NCBI RefSeq assembly: GCF_002272925.1
Contig: NZ_MLAR01000002.1
Span: 124,001-188,000, forward strand
Source of the DNA: Helicobacter sp. 13S00401-1
GTDB taxonomy: Bacteria > Campylobacterota > Campylobacteria > Campylobacterales > Helicobacteraceae
Direction: 5' to 3'
Length of the DNA stretch: 64,000 bases
The notes beneath the pieces are model-generated. The model ran no database searches. It worked only from the letters and a program-made list of their open reading frames with translations, and had not been told where the DNA came from. A program made the position numbers and the translations under genes. Below are positions 62,681 to 64,000 of the stretch, one piece after another (positions within the stretch are counted from its first letter, which is position 1; each line of letters begins with the position of its first letter).

Positions 62681-63499
62681 CTAGGCATTACTCTTTGCTA
62701 TCTCTTTAGCCTTTTTTACAGCCTTTATGCCTGCTTTGCTAACTAAGCCTTGAACACCTTTTGCTTGTAGGTATAAGTTTGCTTCTGAAGTTGTGCCTGC
62801 TGGGCTTGTCACCATATCTGTGATCTCTCTAGGAGTGTAGTTTTCTAAAAGTTTAGCCACTCCTAAAAAACTTTGAGCTACTAAGTTTTTAGCATCACTT
62901 ACTGTTATGCCTTGATTAACCCCCGCATCAATTAGCCCTTGAGCGATTATAGCTAGCATGGAAGGCGTGCTGCCATTTGTTGCTATGCTAGCATCTAGTT
63001 TAGCTTCACTATCTAAAAAAACACAGTTTCCAAAGCACTCTACAAAGTTTCTTACCTCTTCTTTACACTCACACTCAGAATCTTTTATGCAAACACTAGA
63101 GCTAGAAAGGCCAAAAGTTGCAGCAACATTAGGCATAACCCTAACTAGAGTACTAGAGCTTAAGTGCTTATCTAAAGTGGCAAATTCTATACCAGCTAAG
63201 AGACTATAAGTAATGTTTGCCTTTCCTTTAAACTTAAAAATATCTAGATTATAAGGCTTGCAAGCAAGCAGTAAGGAGCTATCTGTGATATCTGCTTCAT
63301 AACTAGTCTCATATAAAATCTCATAGTTTTTAGAAGCTAACTTAGAATCTACTAGTTTAGATTCTATCCATGGTCTTAGTTTTTGTGGGTTTCTACCAAC
63401 TATCCTAATCAAACTAAACTTACTTTTCTCACTACTAAATATACCACTTAATACAGCCTTTGCCATATTGCCATAGCCTATAACTACTAATGTTTGCAT
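62681..63499 (-). CDS. proC: Pyrroline-5-carboxylate reductase
   Basis: Last step of proline synthesis: reduces pyrroline-5-carboxylate with NAD(P)H. I start at the ATG of MQTLVVIGYGNMAKAVL because a full GGAGG lies ahead; a longer reading has no ribosome-binding site. The 272 residues have the Rossmann loop VIGYGNMA (6-13), the RVMPNVAATFG segment, and the C-terminal signature VTSPAGTTSEANLYL. miaA follows. The nearby fliW gene lies upstream. Confidence 0.95.
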   Translation of the reverse strand: MQTLVVIGYGNMAKAVLSGIFSSEKSKFSLIRIVGRNPQKLRPWIESKLVDSKLASKNYEILYETSYEADITDSSLLLACKPYNLDIFKFKGKANITYSLLAGIEFATLDKHLSSSTLVRVMPNVAATFGLSSSSVCIKDSECECKEEVRNFVECFGNCVFLDSEAKLDASIATNGSTPSMLAIIAQGLIDAGVNQGITVSDAKNLVAQSFLGVAKLLENYTPREITDMVTSPAGTTSEANLYLQAKGVQGLVSKAGIKAVKKAKEIAKSNA

Positions 63500-63865
63500 G
63501 CTAAACCTCCATATCATTTTATGATTTAAATATGGCATATTTTTATTAAGTTTCATATTAAAGATAAGGCTTTAATATCTGTTTTTAGGTATTCAAACAA
63601 GGTGTTTAGAGATATAAAACTTAAGATTTGGAGCCTTGGATTAAATGGTATTCATTTAAATACAAAAGGGTTTTTTAGGAACGAGATAGCAAAAGTTTAG
63701 AAAAGATAGTCTTTTTTTTAAGATTTATCTTATTAGTAGAGCTTAGCCTTATGAGAAAGATATATACTCTAAAAAGCTTTGCTTCTTTCAAGTAGGCCTA
63801 CTCTCTTAATAAATCTACTTTGTTGGTAAACCCGCTCTTTTAGCAAACTTATTCTTTAGGTAGAC
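63500..63865. other. Gene-free spacer between fliW and proC
   Basis: About 365 bases. The right part (63788-63868) contains three degenerate copies of a roughly 33-bp unit (core GGTA-ACC-CTCTTT) and a 12-bp palindrome AGTAGGCCTACT (63791-63802). Stops in all frames argue against a gene. proC's ribosome-binding site is at its left end. Confidence 0.5.
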
Positions 63866-64000
63866 CTATTCTTTGGGATAGTAGGCAGATATAGGTTCAG
63901 CTAACTTGTAGTTTGGATATCTAAAACTATCAAGTACTATTTGAGCCATAGTCTGATTATCAAAGTTAAACACTAGGGGGGCTAGGAAGTTTATAGTTGA
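63866..64000 (-). CDS. fliW: Flagellar assembly factor FliW (3' end only)
   Basis: Only the last 44 codons are in the window; the gene continues past the right edge. The visible end [20 protein letters not shown] followed by [16 protein letters not shown] matches the C-terminus of FliW, which binds flagellin and antagonises CsrA to couple flagellin translation with assembly. The frame has no stop from the window edge to TAG at 63866-63868. Adjacent to proC, as recalled for H. pylori. Confidence 0.8.
   Translation of the reverse strand, partial: STINFLAPLVFNFDNQTMAQIVLDSFRYPNYKLAEPISAYYPKE

Overview
The window reads as a chromosomal segment of a Helicobacter-like Campylobacterota (epsilonproteobacterial) genome. 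The DNA is AT-rich, roughly two thirds A+T by eye. Protein families and local gene orders match, from memory, those of H. pylori: MBL hydrolase-thiF/moeB-motA-motB; tatB-tatC-queA-rsmG; argS-tatA-gmk-chePep-nucT; cheV-cheAY-cheW; rpmH-rnpA-yidD-yidC-jag-mnmE; rplY-pth-lptF/G; minD-minE-dprA; purA-fliJ-like-motE-like; and proC beside fliW. Aconitase B, ttrBA-type tetrathionate reductase, argC and a HisZ-like protein would fit an enterohepatic rather than a gastric species, but the species is not determined.

Layout. 1-3.2 kb (minus): a cut-off GT10 fucosyltransferase and two lipoproteins (LpoB-like and COG3014-like). 3.3-11.8 kb (plus): a Cys-rich Sel1/Hcp-type protein, an MBL hydrolase, a ThiF/MoeB-type enzyme, the stator motAB, tatBC, queA, rsmG, two small proteins and trmL. 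11.8-14.4 kb: an outer-membrane protein with a long coiled-coil insertion, a 15-A tract upstream and gene-free DNA on both sides. 14.4-20.4 kb (minus): CoA-binding protein, EamA exporter, argS, tatA, gmk, chePep. 20.4-23.2 kb (plus): nucT, an MFS symporter and a paired SMR exporter. 23.2-29.1 kb (minus): argC, cheW-cheAY-cheV and an LpxH-like hydrolase. 29.2-30.0 kb: thiS and a DinB-like protein, followed by a hairpin-rich gap. 30.4-42.1 kb: agmatine deiminase, tsaD, the rpmH-mnmE cluster, ynfA, cytochrome c553, rplY-pth-lptF/G and a Met/His-rich YceI protein. 42.3-45.4 kb: a phase-variable GT2 glycosyltransferase, tpx, tRNA-Glu and rpsI/rplM. 45.6-48.7 kb: minD-minE-deacetylase-dprA. 48.7-49.7 kb: gene-free, rich in inverted repeats. 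49.7-52.9 kb (minus): motE-like, fliJ-like, purA, hisZ-like. 53.2-61.7 kb: a mesaconyl-CoA-hydratase-like protein, ttrB-ttrA, acnB, cysK. 61.8-64.0 kb (minus): miaA, proC and the 3' end of fliW.

Themes. Motility and chemotaxis genes recur in separate blocks: motAB, chePep, cheV/AY/W, fliJ-like/motE-like and fliW. Surface variability is visible in a 15-G tract that puts the best start of a glycosyltransferase out of frame, and in a 15-A tract upstream of the outer-membrane protein. The most unusual genome-wide signal is the heptamer AGATTCT/AGAATCT. It is far more frequent than base composition predicts, lies in genes and between them, and also occurs as head-to-head pairs, one of which forms the hairpin between convergent ttrA and acnB. 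That arrangement resembles the DNA uptake sequences of other naturally transformable bacteria, but its function here is inference. No CRISPR array, prophage, transposase or complete insertion sequence was seen.
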